From the NCBI GenBank assembly GCA_002352205.1, contig DEHZ01000003.1, forward strand, positions 1-64,000: a stretch of 64,000 nt of DNA, read 5' to 3'. Source of the DNA: Flavobacterium sp. UBA2787. GTDB lineage: Bacteria; Bacteroidota; Bacteroidia; Flavobacteriales; Flavobacteriaceae. Position numbers and translations under genes: made by a program. The notes beneath the pieces are model-generated. The model had not been told where the DNA came from and ran no database searches. It saw only the letters and a list, made by a program, of their open reading frames with translations. Positions 9,301 through 18,567 of this stretch are shown piece after piece (within the stretch, counting starts at the first letter, position 1; each line of letters starts with the position of its first letter).

Positions 9301-12300
9301 ATGAGTTTATCAACCTTAAGCATCAAGCGACCCGTTTTAGCCATTGTCATGAATTTGATGATTGTGCTTTTTGGAATTATCGGTTACACCTATTTGGGCG
9401 TTCGCGAATTTCCGTCGATTGATCCGGCTCAAATAACTGTACAAACCAGTTATACCGGAGCAAATGCCGATATTATTGAATCGCAAATTACAGAACCGCT
9501 TGAAAAAGCCATTAACTCCATTGATGGTATTCGAAATATTTCATCCACAAGTGCTCAAGGCACCAGCGTTATTTCTATCGAATTTAATTTAGGTAAAAAT
9601 CTGGAAGAAGCCGCGAATGATGTGCGTGATAAGGTGTCTCAAGCCATCCGAAATTTACCGGATGATATTACTTCGCCACCTGTAGTTTCTAAAGCAGATG
9701 CCGATTCCGATCCGATTCTAACAATGACGATGAAAAGTGACAACAAAAACGTGTTGGAACTTACCGATTATGCCGAAAATGTAATTTTACAACGTCTTCA
9801 AACTATACCCGGAGTAAGTAGTGTGCGAATTTGGGGCGAACGAAAATATGCCATGCGTTTGTGGATTGATCCAGTCAAATTATCAGCCTATGGTTGCACA
9901 GCTTCCGATGTTCTAAATGCTTTAAACAGTCAAAATGTTGAACTTCCATCAGGAAAATTAACGGGAGATAATACTGAATTAACGGTTAAAACATTAGGAA
10001 ATTTATCCACCGAAGAAGATTTTAACAACATAATCGTAAAATCGGATGGCGATAAAATTGTTCGCTTGAGCGATGTTGCCAAAGCAAGTTTAGAAGCCGA
10101 AAACTTAGAAACCCGTTTGAGTGATGCCGGTCAAACCATGATTGGATTAGCAGTAACGCCTCAACCGGGAACAAATTATCTCGATATTTCTGAAGAATTT
10201 TACAAACAATACGAAGAATTAAAGAGAGATTTACCCAAAGATTTTGAGTTGAATGTCGCCATTGATACAACTCAATTCATCAAAAAAGCAATTTTAGAAG
10301 TTGCCGAAACGTTGTTAATTGCCTTATTGTTAGTAACATTAGTAATCTACTTATTTTTTAGAGATTGGGCAATTGCATTTCGTCCGTTGATTGATATTCC
10401 GGTTTCTTTGATTGCTACGTTTTTCATTATGTACATATGTGGGTTTTCAATTAATGTACTGACGTTGTTGGCAATTGTTTTAGCTACCGGACTTGTAGTG
10501 GATGATGGAATTGTGGTAACCGAAAACATTTTCAAAAAAGTAGAAGAAGGTATGTCGCCGATAGAAGCAGCTATCAAAGGATCCAATGAAATCTTTTTTG
10601 CTGTAATTTCCATCTCGATTACATTGGCAGCGGTTTTTCTTCCCATCATATTTTTAGAAGGATTTGTAGGCCGATTATTCCGAGAATTCGGTATTGTCAT
10701 TGGAGCGGCCGTACTTATTTCCGCCTTTGTGTCACTGAGTTTAACACCGATGTTGAATGCTTATTTAATGAAAGGCGGAAAACAAAAACGTTCGAAATTT
10801 TATGAAATGACAGAACCTTTTTATCAAAACTTAAATAAAGGATATGCTTCGTCATTAGAAAAATTTATAAAAAAGAAGTGGCTAAGTTTTCCCATTTTGA
10901 TTGCTTGTTTAGGATTGTCTGTATTATTTTATAACATTCTTCAAAAAGAAACAGCTCCTTATGATGACAGAAGTATGATTTTATTGAATGTTACAGGACC
11001 GGAAGGAGCAACCTATGATTATATGGATCGATTTATGCAAGATGTATCCCAATTAATCACCGATTCTATTCCGGAAAAAAACGTGAGTTTAATTGTTACT
11101 TCCCCCGGATTTAGTGCCGGTTCTGTTAATCGCGGATTTGCTCGTGTTTCATTAGTAGATCCGGGTGATAGAGAGCGTTCGCAAAAGGAAATTGCACAAC
11201 AACTTACCGGTTTAACCAAAGGTTATAATGATGCCAAAACATCTGTTTCAGAACAACCGACTATTTCTGTAAACCGTCGTGGCGGATTACCTGTTCAGTT
11301 TATAATTCAAGCGAAAAACTTTCAAATGTTGGAAGAAAAAATTCCGGAATTTATGGAAGAAGCTTCAAAAGATCCAACATTTTCGATTACTGATGTAAAT
11401 TTAAAATTTAACAAACCTGAAATTTATATCACCATTAATCGTGAAAAAGCAGAATCACTAGGTGTATCTGTTTTAGATGTGGCACAAACTATTCAACTTT
11501 CGTTGAGCGGACAGCGATTTGGATATTTTTTAATGAATGGAAAACAATACCAAGTTATTGGTCAATTTGATAAAAAAGACCGCGATCAACCGCTCGATCT
11601 GGCAGCTATTTTTGTTCGAAGCAGCATGGGACAATTAATTCAGTTGGATAATGTTGTAACGATTGAAGAACAAAGCAGTCCTCCTCAATTGTTTCACAAT
11701 AATCGATATATGTCGGCCACAGTTTCTGCGGGGTTAGCTCCCGGAAAAAGTATCGGCGACGGAATTGAAGCAATGGAACGAATTAAAGAAAAAGTGTTAG
11801 ACGAAACATTTACAACCGACCTAGGCGGAGAATCACGCGATTTTGCTGAAAGCAGCTCGAATACGATGTTTGCTTTTGGATTAGCTTTATTATTGATTTT
11901 CCTCATCTTAGCCGGACAGTTTGAAAGTTTTATTGATCCGTTTATCATCATCTTAACTGTTCCAATGGCTGTTGCCGGAGCTTTATTTTCACTATGGTTA
12001 TTCGGTCAAACTTGGAATATATTTAGTCAAATTGGTACCGTCATGCTGATTGGCTTGGTAACTAAGAACGGAATTCTGATTGTAGAATTTGCCAACCAAT
12101 TACGCGAACAGGGAAAATCCAAATACGATGCCGTAATGGAGGCTTCCGAGTCACGATTGCGACCAATTTTAATGACAAGTTTAACACTAGCGTTAGGTGC
12201 GATGCCAATTGCAGTTTCCATTGGAGCAGCTTCTCAAAGTAGAATGGGAATGGGAATTGTAATTGTAGGCGGAACAATTTTCTCGTTAATTTTGACTCTC

Positions 12301-12396
12301 TATGTAATTCCGGCCGTTTATTTAATGTGGTCAAGAGAGAAAAAACATCGTCCAGAGTTTGATAATTTAGACCAATACGATAAAGAATCTGTTTAA
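9301..12396 (+). CDS. RND efflux permease, HAE1 (AcrB-like) family
   Basis: A 1031-residue inner-membrane proton-driven pump. The N-terminus (SLSTLSIKRPVLAIVMNLMIVLFG), the tandem-repeated architecture with two large periplasmic loops, and the TM4 signature LATGLVVDDGIVVTEN, whose two Asp residues carry the proton relay, are all typical. The family is usually 1020-1060 residues, so it is complete. It lies between the adaptor (5-base gap) and the channel (7-base gap). HAE1 pumps export amphiphilic drugs, dyes or lipids; which of these applies here is not visible. Confidence 0.95.
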   Translation: MSLSTLSIKRPVLAIVMNLMIVLFGIIGYTYLGVREFPSIDPAQITVQTSYTGANADIIESQITEPLEKAINSIDGIRNISSTSAQGTSVISIEFNLGKNLEEAANDVRDKVSQAIRNLPDDITSPPVVSKADADSDPILTMTMKSDNKNVLELTDYAENVILQRLQTIPGVSSVRIWGERKYAMRLWIDPVKLSAYGCTASDVLNALNSQNVELPSGKLTGDNTELTVKTLGNLSTEEDFNNIIVKSDGDKIVRLSDVAKASLEAENLETRLSDAGQTMIGLAVTPQPGTNYLDISEEFYKQYEELKRDLPKDFELNVAIDTTQFIKKAILEVAETLLIALLLVTLVIYLFFRDWAIAFRPLIDIPVSLIATFFIMYICGFSINVLTLLAIVLATGLVVDDGIVVTENIFKKVEEGMSPIEAAIKGSNEIFFAVISISITLAAVFLPIIFLEGFVGRLFREFGIVIGAAVLISAFVSLSLTPMLNAYLMKGGKQKRSKFYEMTEPFYQNLNKGYASSLEKFIKKKWLSFPILIACLGLSVLFYNILQKETAPYDDRSMILLNVTGPEGATYDYMDRFMQDVSQLITDSIPEKNVSLIVTSPGFSAGSVNRGFARVSLVDPGDRERSQKEIAQQLTGLTKGYNDAKTSVSEQPTISVNRRGGLPVQFIIQAKNFQMLEEKIPEFMEEASKDPTFSITDVNLKFNKPEIYITINREKAESLGVSVLDVAQTIQLSLSGQRFGYFLMNGKQYQVIGQFDKKDRDQPLDLAAIFVRSSMGQLIQLDNVVTIEEQSSPPQLFHNNRYMSATVSAGLAPGKSIGDGIEAMERIKEKVLDETFTTDLGGESRDFAESSSNTMFAFGLALLLIFLILAGQFESFIDPFIIILTVPMAVAGALFSLWLFGQTWNIFSQIGTVMLIGLVTKNGILIVEFANQLREQGKSKYDAVMEASESRLRPILMTSLTLALGAMPIAVSIGAASQSRMGMGIVIVGGTIFSLILTLYVIPAVYLMWSREKKHRPEFDNLDQYDKESV

Positions 12397-12403
12397 ATTA
12401 GTT

Positions 12404-13711
12404 ATGAAAAAAATACTTCTATCCTATATAATTTTCTTGATTGGATTTCCGGTGTGGAGTCAAATTCAACCTGTTTTAACACTTGAAGAAGCGGTTTCCC
12501 TAACACTTGAAAACAATTTTGATATTCGCATCGCTAAAAATGAATTGAGAATTGATCAAGAAAATGTGACTATTGGAAATGCCGGAATGCTTCCTAATAT
12601 TAATGGAACCGTTACTAACAATAACACTATTTTAAACCAGACTCAAACACAAGCAAGTGGTAACGAAATTGAAATTGACGGTGCTCAAAACGTAAATATT
12701 AATTATGGTGTTGGAATAGAATGGACCATTTTTGATGGTTTTCGAATGTTTGCTCGTCATAATCAGCTAAAAGAATTGCAAAATTTAGGAGCCACTGAAT
12801 TAAAACTTTCGGTTTTGAGTAGAGTAAGTGCTGTTTATCAAACGTATTTCACATTATCCACTCAACAGCAACAACTTAAAATGATTGACAGCATTATTTC
12901 TGTTTCTGAATTTCGTTTGAAAACAGCTAAAAATCGTCTTACAATCGGAAAAGCTTCTAAATTAGAAGTGTTGAATGCAGAAGTTGATTTGAATGCGGAT
13001 TTATCTGCCAAAATTCAATTAAATGAACAATATAGCATTTCAAAAGTAACGTTAAATGAGCTTTTGGTTCGTCCTTTAGATACCGATTTTAAAGTTTCAG
13101 ATGTTATTTCGATAGATAGTTCACTATTATTACCGGATCTTCTTTCATCTGCAGAAAAGCAAAATCCACAACTTCAAATTCAATACATAAACAAAAAAAT
13201 TCAGGAATATGAATTAAAGCAAGTCAAAGCCAATCGTTTTCCCACAATTAGTCTTTTAGGTGGTTATAATTTAATTCGTTCGCAAACACCTTTTGGCTTC
13301 GTGACCGAGTCGACCGGAAGAAATTTTGTGTATGGTTTTTCGGCAACTCTAAATATATTTGACGGTTTCAATCAGAACCGAAACGAAAAAGTAGCCAAAA
13401 TTCAATTAGAAAATACACAATTGCAAATTGAAAGACAATCACAACTAATTCAATCACAAGTTGCTTCATTATATCAATCCTATCTTTCTAATCTTTCATT
13501 ACTTGAATTGGAAAGAAAAAATGAAGGAATTGCCAAACAAAATTTAGAAATCACTTTAGAAAAATTCAAAATTGGGTCAGTTGCTCCAATTGAATTTAGA
13601 ACTGCTCAAGAAAATTATGGCAATGCTGTAATTCGTCTAACATCGGCAGAATTGCAGGCTAAACAATCCGAAATCAGTTTGAGAGAATTAGCAGGAAGTT
13701 TATCTTTTTAA
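12404..13711 (+). CDS. TolC-family outer-membrane efflux channel
   Basis: A 435-residue outer-membrane factor with a signal peptide (MKKILLSYIIFLIGFPVWSQ) and two homologous outer-membrane-efflux repeats of long alpha-helical coiled segments, each starting with a LTLEEAVSLTLENNFDI-like or YINKKIQEYELKQVKANRFPT-like stretch. It completes the tripartite pump with the two upstream genes in one operon. No terminator is obvious in the 88 bases before the next promoter. Confidence 0.93.
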   Translation: MKKILLSYIIFLIGFPVWSQIQPVLTLEEAVSLTLENNFDIRIAKNELRIDQENVTIGNAGMLPNINGTVTNNNTILNQTQTQASGNEIEIDGAQNVNINYGVGIEWTIFDGFRMFARHNQLKELQNLGATELKLSVLSRVSAVYQTYFTLSTQQQQLKMIDSIISVSEFRLKTAKNRLTIGKASKLEVLNAEVDLNADLSAKIQLNEQYSISKVTLNELLVRPLDTDFKVSDVISIDSSLLLPDLLSSAEKQNPQLQIQYINKKIQEYELKQVKANRFPTISLLGGYNLIRSQTPFGFVTESTGRNFVYGFSATLNIFDGFNQNRNEKVAKIQLENTQLQIERQSQLIQSQVASLYQSYLSNLSLLELERKNEGIAKQNLEITLEKFKIGSVAPIEFRTAQENYGNAVIRLTSAELQAKQSEISLRELAGSLSF

Positions 13712-13765
13712 TAATTTGTAACACTTTTTTTTATCATTTCTATAACAAGTTATTTAATAAAATTC

Positions 13766-13773
13766 TACATTTG
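13766..13773 (+). promoter_or_regulatory. -7 box upstream of the DUF1761 gene
   Basis: TACATTTG matches TAnnTTTG exactly and lies 26 nt before the start codon. No good TTG is seen at -33. Confidence 0.55.
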
Positions 13774-13799
13774 AGTTACTAATCAAAAACTCTTATTGT

Positions 13800-14285
13800 A
13801 TGGAAATAAACTTTTACCCTGTTTTTGTGGCCGCATTAACCACATTGCTTGTTGGATTTATTTGGTATGGTCCTTTGTTTGGAAAGGCTTGGATGAAAGA
13901 AACCGGCTTAACCGAAGAAGATTTGAAAAAAGGCAGTATGGTTAAAATTTTCGGATTAACTTACATTTTTTCTGTTATGATTGCAATGATTATGCAAATC
14001 TTGACTATTCATCAATTTGGAGCATTAGGAATGGTTGGCGGACCAGAATTAGAAGCTGCTGCTCAACCTTCTTATGCAGCATTTATGGCAGACTACGGTA
14101 CGGCGTTCCGAACTTTCAAACATGGAGCTTTACATGGATTTATGTCCGGATTATTTCTTGCATTTCCGCTAATTGCTATCAATGGATTGTTTGAAAGAAG
14201 ATCGTGGAAATATATTTTTATCCACAGCGGTTATTGGATTGTAGTGATGACAATCATGGGAGCAATTGTTTGCGGTTGGGTTTAA
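13800..14285 (+). CDS. DUF1761 family membrane protein
   Basis: A 161-residue integral membrane protein with four hydrophobic segments. The opening VFVAALTTLLVGFIWYGPLFGKAWMKETGL and the later KHGALHGFMSGLF / VMTIMGAIVCGW pattern are those of DUF1761 proteins, whose function is unknown. It has its own promoter and its stop codon overlaps the stop of the convergent pterin dehydratase gene by 4 bases, leaving no room for a terminator between them. Confidence 0.85.
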   Translation: MEINFYPVFVAALTTLLVGFIWYGPLFGKAWMKETGLTEEDLKKGSMVKIFGLTYIFSVMIAMIMQILTIHQFGALGMVGGPELEAAAQPSYAAFMADYGTAFRTFKHGALHGFMSGLFLAFPLIAINGLFERRSWKYIFIHSGYWIVVMTIMGAIVCGWV

Positions 14286-14557
14286 ATTTTATCAATCGCT
14301 AATGCCAATTTAATATCTTTTTCGGTTACACCATCATTATCGTGCGTAGTTAATCGCAGCGAAACTTTGTTGTACACATTTTTAATTTCCGGATGGTGAT
14401 TTTGCTTTTCCGCCAAAATACCTATTTGGACAATAAATGCTAAAGCTTTAGAAAAATTTTTGAATTCAAAGTCTTTTTGGATGGAATTATTTTTGAATTT
14501 CCAATCGTTTAATTGTTCAAGTTCATCTTGAATTGTTTTTTCAGTATATATTTTCAT
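14282..14557 (-). CDS. phhB: 4a-hydroxytetrahydrobiopterin dehydratase (pterin carbinolamine dehydratase)
   Basis: A 91-residue protein that dehydrates 4a-hydroxy-tetrahydropterin, recycling the cofactor of aromatic amino acid hydroxylases. The family motif is complete: EKQNHHPEIKNVYNKVSLRL followed by TTHDNDGVTEKDIKLA, with the HHP active-site histidines and the later His and Asp. Length is normal (about 90-100 aa). It is divergent from the acyltransferase-like gene; the short region between carries a symmetric pair of -7-like boxes. Confidence 0.93.
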   Translation of the reverse strand: MKIYTEKTIQDELEQLNDWKFKNNSIQKDFEFKNFSKALAFIVQIGILAEKQNHHPEIKNVYNKVSLRLTTHDNDGVTEKDIKLALAIDKI

Positions 14558-14571
14558 ATTTTTTTATTTAT

Positions 14572-14618
14572 ATAAAGTTAAATAACATTTATTATTCTTT
14601 TTCAAACTTTAACTTTAT
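14572..14618. promoter_or_regulatory. Symmetric divergent promoter region (inverted repeat)
   Basis: ATAAAGTTAAA at 14572-14582 and TTTAACTTTAT at 14608-14618 form a perfect 11-bp inverted repeat. Each arm holds TAACTTTA, a one-mismatch -7 element, facing outward: the left one toward phhB and the right one toward the gene at 14641. Confidence 0.45.
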
Positions 14619-14640
14619 CGCTTAAAATAACATTCTTCAT

Positions 14641-15789
14641 TTGGAATCTTCCTGTTTTTTCAAAATAGTTACTTCAACTAATGATTTGCCAAGTGATTGG
14701 AATGCATTAGCCACATCCAACATCTTTTTGTCGAAAGAATATTTAGCTGTTTTAGAACAGTCTAAACCCACAAATATGGATTGCTTTTTTATCAGTTTAT
14801 ATAAATCTGATAAATTGGTTGGAATTGCTCTTGCTCAATTTTTAGATTTGAACAAATTGGAATCATTTGGAGAAAGAGATAAATGTGTTAAAACAGCAGT
14901 TCGAAATTTTATTTTCAAAAACTTCTGTTCACACGTTTTGTTTATTGGAAACAATATGCTAACTGGTCAAAATGCTTTTTCTTTTTCGAATGAAATTGAT
15001 ATTGAGAAAGGAGTTGAATTAGTTCGTCAAGCTGAATTGGAAATTAAGTTGATTTTGAAAAAAAGAGGCAAAAAAGTTCATTTGACAACTTATAAAGATT
15101 TTGATAAAACTGAAATCAATCATTTTCCTGAGAAAGAATTTGAACCGTTTTATCAATTTTCTACACAACCGAATATGGTTTTCAAGGTTTCTGAAAATTG
15201 GTTATCCTTTGATGATTACATTGCTTCATTGTCTAAAAAATACCGTGATCAATACAAACGTTGCCGTAAAAAAGCCGAAGGAATTGAAAAGCGAAAAATG
15301 AATTTGGAAGAAATTATTGCTCAGGAAGAAACGATTTATGAATTGTATTTTCACGTGGCAAAAAACGCTCCTTTTAATACGTTCTTTTTGGCTAAGAATC
15401 ATTTTAGCGTAATGAAATTACAACTGAAAGATAAATTCTTGTTTTACGGCTATTTTGAAAACGAAAAACTCATCGGTTTTAATACGTTGATAAAAAACGG
15501 AAGTCAGATGGACACCTACTTTTTAGGTTATGATGAAACCATTCAGCGGGAAAAAATGTTGTATTTGAATATGTTGTATGATATGATTGCCTATTCGATT
15601 AATAAAGGTTTTAAGGAAATTATTTTTGCCAGAACTGCTTTGGAAATCAAAAGTTCGGTGGGTGCAAAACCGGAGGAAATGGTGGGTTACATTCAGCATT
15701 CGAATGGGTTGATTAACCGAAAAATGGAGCAGTTGTTTTGTTATTTGGAACCGGAGACGGAGTGGAAGGAGAGGAATCCGTTTAAATAG
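14641..15789 (+). CDS. GNAT/FemAB-like acyltransferase family protein
   Basis: A 382-residue cytoplasmic protein whose C-terminal half (from about residue 195: LSFDDYIASLSKKYRDQYKRCRKKAE, then NTLIKNGSQMDTYFLGYDE) resembles the GNAT-fold acyltransferase domain found in BioF2/FemAB-like proteins; the acceptor is unknown. The start is taken as TTG at 14641 since no ATG lies nearby in frame and the divergent promoter pair sits 23 bases upstream. It is followed by the repeat-rich gap 15790-16200 and is convergent to the ABC-F gene. Family assignment is moderate. Confidence 0.65.
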   Translation: MESSCFFKIVTSTNDLPSDWNALATSNIFLSKEYLAVLEQSKPTNMDCFFISLYKSDKLVGIALAQFLDLNKLESFGERDKCVKTAVRNFIFKNFCSHVLFIGNNMLTGQNAFSFSNEIDIEKGVELVRQAELEIKLILKKRGKKVHLTTYKDFDKTEINHFPEKEFEPFYQFSTQPNMVFKVSENWLSFDDYIASLSKKYRDQYKRCRKKAEGIEKRKMNLEEIIAQEETIYELYFHVAKNAPFNTFFLAKNHFSVMKLQLKDKFLFYGYFENEKLIGFNTLIKNGSQMDTYFLGYDETIQREKMLYLNMLYDMIAYSINKGFKEIIFARTALEIKSSVGAKPEEMVGYIQHSNGLINRKMEQLFCYLEPETEWKERNPFK

Positions 15790-16033
15790 TTGCGGGTTTG
15801 AAGGTTGCGGGTTACGGGTTTTGCCAGCCTAGGCGGGAGATTCCTATCTCGACTTTGTCATCTTTCAGAATGACAAAACTTAGAAAACACGGAATATAAT
15901 GAATGAGATTGCTACGCAATGGTTATTTTTTGCCACGAAGAAAGAAAGTCACTAAGTTTATGAAAACTTGTATTGCTTTATGTGACTAGAAACTCCTAAC
16001 TCGAAACCCGCAACCCGTAACTTTCAAACCCGC
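15790..16033. repeat. Repeat nest with an inverted repeat between convergent genes
   Basis: A gene-free stretch. A G-rich word (GGGTTTGAAGGTTGCGGGTT, from 15794) is mirrored by AAACCCGCAACCCGTAAC near 15998-16015, so the two arms could pair over about 30 bases. Between them are pieces typical of Flavobacterium intergenic repeats: CCTAGGCGGGAGATTCC with a nearby hairpin (TTGTCATCTTTCAGAATGACAA), and GCCACGAAGAAAG. No coding potential is seen. Confidence 0.75.
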
Positions 16034-16200
16034 AACCCCTAGCCCAGATTGCAGTGGAAAGCTTTTTGTGTTTTTTGCCTTAAAATTTACAGGGTTACAA
16101 AGCGACCAACGGAAGCTCTTGTAACCCTGATAAATTTTTGGCAAAAAACATAAAAACTTGGAACGGACCGTGCCTGCCGGCAGGCAGGAAGCTGGATTGG
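16034..16200 (+). repeat. Structured intergenic repeat element, copy 1
   Basis: The element has conserved ends and a long imperfect hairpin. ATTGCAGTGGAAAGC (16049-16062 region) opens it, about 50-nt arms pair (the innermost GGGTTACAA at 16092-16100 with TTGTAACCC at 16119-16127), and the loop region holds the 19-nt core AAGCGACCAACGGAAGCTC (16100-16118). CTTGGAACGGA (16158-16168) closes it, followed by the palindrome TGCCTGCCGGCAGGCA (16171-16186). A second copy is at 56222-56480 in the opposite orientation. It may also end transcription of the convergent genes. Confidence 0.8.
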
Positions 16201-18111
16201 CTACATATTATCAATTTCGCCTTGAACCACTTCCCAGTCTTCTAATAATTTGTCTAATTCTTGTTTTTTCTTATTATAGGCAACAAAGAAATTGGCATCT
16301 TCAATGTGTTTGTCGTAATTAGAAGCCAACGCTTTGTCGTCGTTCTGAATGTCGATTTCGAGTTGTTTAATTTGACTTTCAATCTTACTCAAACGGTTTT
16401 GAAGCGATTTGCTTTTCTTTTGATCTTCGTAGGATATCGATTTTGAATCTTTGTTGGAATTTGCAGTAGCAACCACATCCTTTTTCTCAATTTCACGCAT
16501 ATTCATTGCGTTGCGTTGTTCCAAGAAAAAGTTGATATCGCCCAAATATTCACGGATTTTTTGGTCTTTGAATTCATAGACCGTGTTAGCCATTCCTTGC
16601 AAAAAATCCCTGTCGTGAGAAACCAATAATAAGGTTCCTTCAAATTTATTTAGAGCTGCTTTTAGAACATTTTTTGATTTAATATCTAAGTGATTGGTTG
16701 GCTCATCCATCAGTAAAACGTTGATGGGCTGAAGCAATAATTTACACAAAGCCAAACGGTTTCGTTCGCCTCCGGAAAGTACTTTCACCTTTTTTTCTAC
16801 GTCATCGCCACGAAACAAAAATGAACCTAACATATCGCGAACTTTCGAACGATTGCTGTCTGTTGCAGCGTTTACCATGGTTTCTAACAATGTGATTTCG
16901 CCGTCTAAATATTCAGCTTGATTTTGGGCAAAATAACCCAATTGCACGTTATGTCCGAGTTTTATTGAGCCTTGGTAGTTGAATTCGTTGACGATGGCTT
17001 TGATAAACGTTGATTTTCCTTGACCATTTTGACCGACGAAAGCGATTTTACTTCCACGTTCAACTAATAATGATATGTCTTTTAGAATGGTTTTGTCGCC
17101 ATAGGCTTTGGTAACATTTTCAGCTTCGATGACTACTCGACCTGGCGTTTGTGAAACGGGAAATGAGATATTCATCACGGAATTATCGTCTTCATCCACT
17201 TCAATTCGCTCTACTTTATCGAGTTTTTTAATTAACGATTGAGCCATCGATGCTTTGGAAGCTTTGGCTCGGAATTTTTCGATTAATTTTTCGGTTTCTT
17301 CAATCTTTTTGGCTTGATTTTTTTGGGTAGCCAATTGCTTTTCGCGAATTTCTTCTCTTAAAACTAAATATTGTGAATAGGGTTTGTTGAAATCGTACGC
17401 TTTTCCGAGTGAAATTTCGATGGTTCGATTGGTTACATTATCCAAAAACATTTTATCGTGTGAAACAATTACGACTACACCCGGAAAATTGCGTAAGAAA
17501 CTTTCTAACCAAATGATACTTTCGATATCGAGGTGGTTGGTTGGCTCATCGAGTAGCAGAATATCGTTGGATTGCAAAAGTAATTTGGCTAATTCAATTC
17601 GCATTCGCCATCCACCGGAAAAAGTTTCGGTTTGATTTTCAAAATCTTCACGTTTAAAACCTAAACCTAGGAGAATTTTTTCGGTATCGCCCACATAATT
17701 ATAACCGCCTAAAACTTCGTAGTGATGATTTACATCGCTTAATTCGTCGATTAATTCGGAGTAGGTTTGGCTTTCATAATCGGTTCTGGTGGCTAATTGA
17801 TGGTTAATTTCATCAATTCGTCTTTCGGTTTTCTTGATTTCTTCAAAGGCTTGATAGGCTTCTTCTAAAACGGTTCTTCCTTGTTCAAAATCAATATCTT
17901 GACGAAGGAAACCCATTTTTACTTCTTTTTCGGTGGCGATGCTTCCGGAATCGGGTTTGAAATCTCCTGCCAAAATTTTGAGCATCGTTGATTTACCGGC
18001 ACCATTTTTTCCCACCAATCCAACTCTGTCACCTGATCCGAGACGGAAAGTGACTTCTTCAAATAAAAATGTTCCTCCAAAGGAGACCGATAAATTGTGT
18101 ATATTTAGCAT
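16201..18111 (-). CDS. ABC-F family ATPase (ribosome-associated)
   Basis: A 636-residue cytoplasmic protein with two ABC nucleotide-binding domains and no membrane segments. Walker A motifs are GLVGKNGAGKST (near residue 31) and AFVGQNGQGKST; signature motifs are FSGGWRMR and LSGGERNR; Walker B motifs LLLDEPTNHLD and LLMDEPTNHLD. The linker between the domains is Lys/Glu-rich (about residues 240-310) and a coiled-coil tail ends the protein, as in Uup/YheS-type ABC-F translation factors. The start is placed at ATG 18111 (MLNIHNLSVSFGG); the longer frame to 18177 has no family match and would overlap the divergent gene. Confidence 0.93.
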   Translation of the reverse strand: MLNIHNLSVSFGGTFLFEEVTFRLGSGDRVGLVGKNGAGKSTMLKILAGDFKPDSGSIATEKEVKMGFLRQDIDFEQGRTVLEEAYQAFEEIKKTERRIDEINHQLATRTDYESQTYSELIDELSDVNHHYEVLGGYNYVGDTEKILLGLGFKREDFENQTETFSGGWRMRIELAKLLLQSNDILLLDEPTNHLDIESIIWLESFLRNFPGVVVIVSHDKMFLDNVTNRTIEISLGKAYDFNKPYSQYLVLREEIREKQLATQKNQAKKIEETEKLIEKFRAKASKASMAQSLIKKLDKVERIEVDEDDNSVMNISFPVSQTPGRVVIEAENVTKAYGDKTILKDISLLVERGSKIAFVGQNGQGKSTFIKAIVNEFNYQGSIKLGHNVQLGYFAQNQAEYLDGEITLLETMVNAATDSNRSKVRDMLGSFLFRGDDVEKKVKVLSGGERNRLALCKLLLQPINVLLMDEPTNHLDIKSKNVLKAALNKFEGTLLLVSHDRDFLQGMANTVYEFKDQKIREYLGDINFFLEQRNAMNMREIEKKDVVATANSNKDSKSISYEDQKKSKSLQNRLSKIESQIKQLEIDIQNDDKALASNYDKHIEDANFFVAYNKKKQELDKLLEDWEVVQGEIDNM

Positions 18112-18153
18112 AATATTGTTACAAATGTTACAAAGGTTAATGTGTTTAATTGA

Positions 18154-18161
18154 TACCTTTG
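18154..18161 (+). promoter_or_regulatory. -7 box of the DUF983 gene
   Basis: TACCTTTG, an exact TAnnTTTG match, 16 nt before the ATG at 18178. It lies in the 66-base gap from the divergent ABC-F gene. Confidence 0.6.
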
Positions 18162-18177
18162 TGTAAAATTTTTGCAA

Positions 18178-18567
18178 ATGTTAAAAAAAGGATCCAAACT
18201 GAATAGCATTTTAACAGGAAGTTGTCCAAAATGCCAAGAAGAAAGTATGTATTTGGAAAAAAATCCATTTAAAATGGGTAAAATTTTTGAAATGCATGAA
18301 ACTTGTAGCCATTGTGGTACACGATATAAAATGGAACCTTCCTTTTTTTATGGTGCAATGTATGTTAGCTACGGATTAAGTATTGCTTTTGGCGTTGCCG
18401 CTTTTATCATTTCAAATGTTTTTATCGGATTAGGTTTAATTCATTCTTTTATTGCTATTGTAGCGACATTGATTATTACTTTTCCGATCATTTTGCGATT
18501 AGCGAGAAATATTTGGATTAATATGTTTGTTCATTATGACAAAAATTGGAAAGAAGCCAAGCATTAG
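18178..18567 (+). CDS. DUF983 family zinc-ribbon membrane protein
   Basis: A 129-residue protein with a Cys pair SCPKCQ and a second pair CSHCGT that look like a zinc ribbon, followed by EPSFFYGAMYVSYG and two hydrophobic transmembrane segments. This matches DUF983 proteins of unknown function. The ATG at 18178 is preferred over the TTG at 18172 because homologues begin close to the LLKKG-type motif and the promoter lies only 16 nt upstream. Its stop overlaps the stop of the convergent FAD oxidoreductase by 4 bases. Confidence 0.85.
   Translation: MLKKGSKLNSILTGSCPKCQEESMYLEKNPFKMGKIFEMHETCSHCGTRYKMEPSFFYGAMYVSYGLSIAFGVAAFIISNVFIGLGLIHSFIAIVATLIITFPIILRLARNIWINMFVHYDKNWKEAKH

Noticed and set aside
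9301-12396. Reverse-strand frames inside the RND permease
   Set aside because: They have no start signals or family features and disappear when the permease is taken as the real gene.
16201-18177. Longer N-terminus of the ABC-F protein starting at 18177
   Set aside because: The extension has no family match, reads through the divergent promoter and the natural start MLNIHNLSVSF is at 18111.
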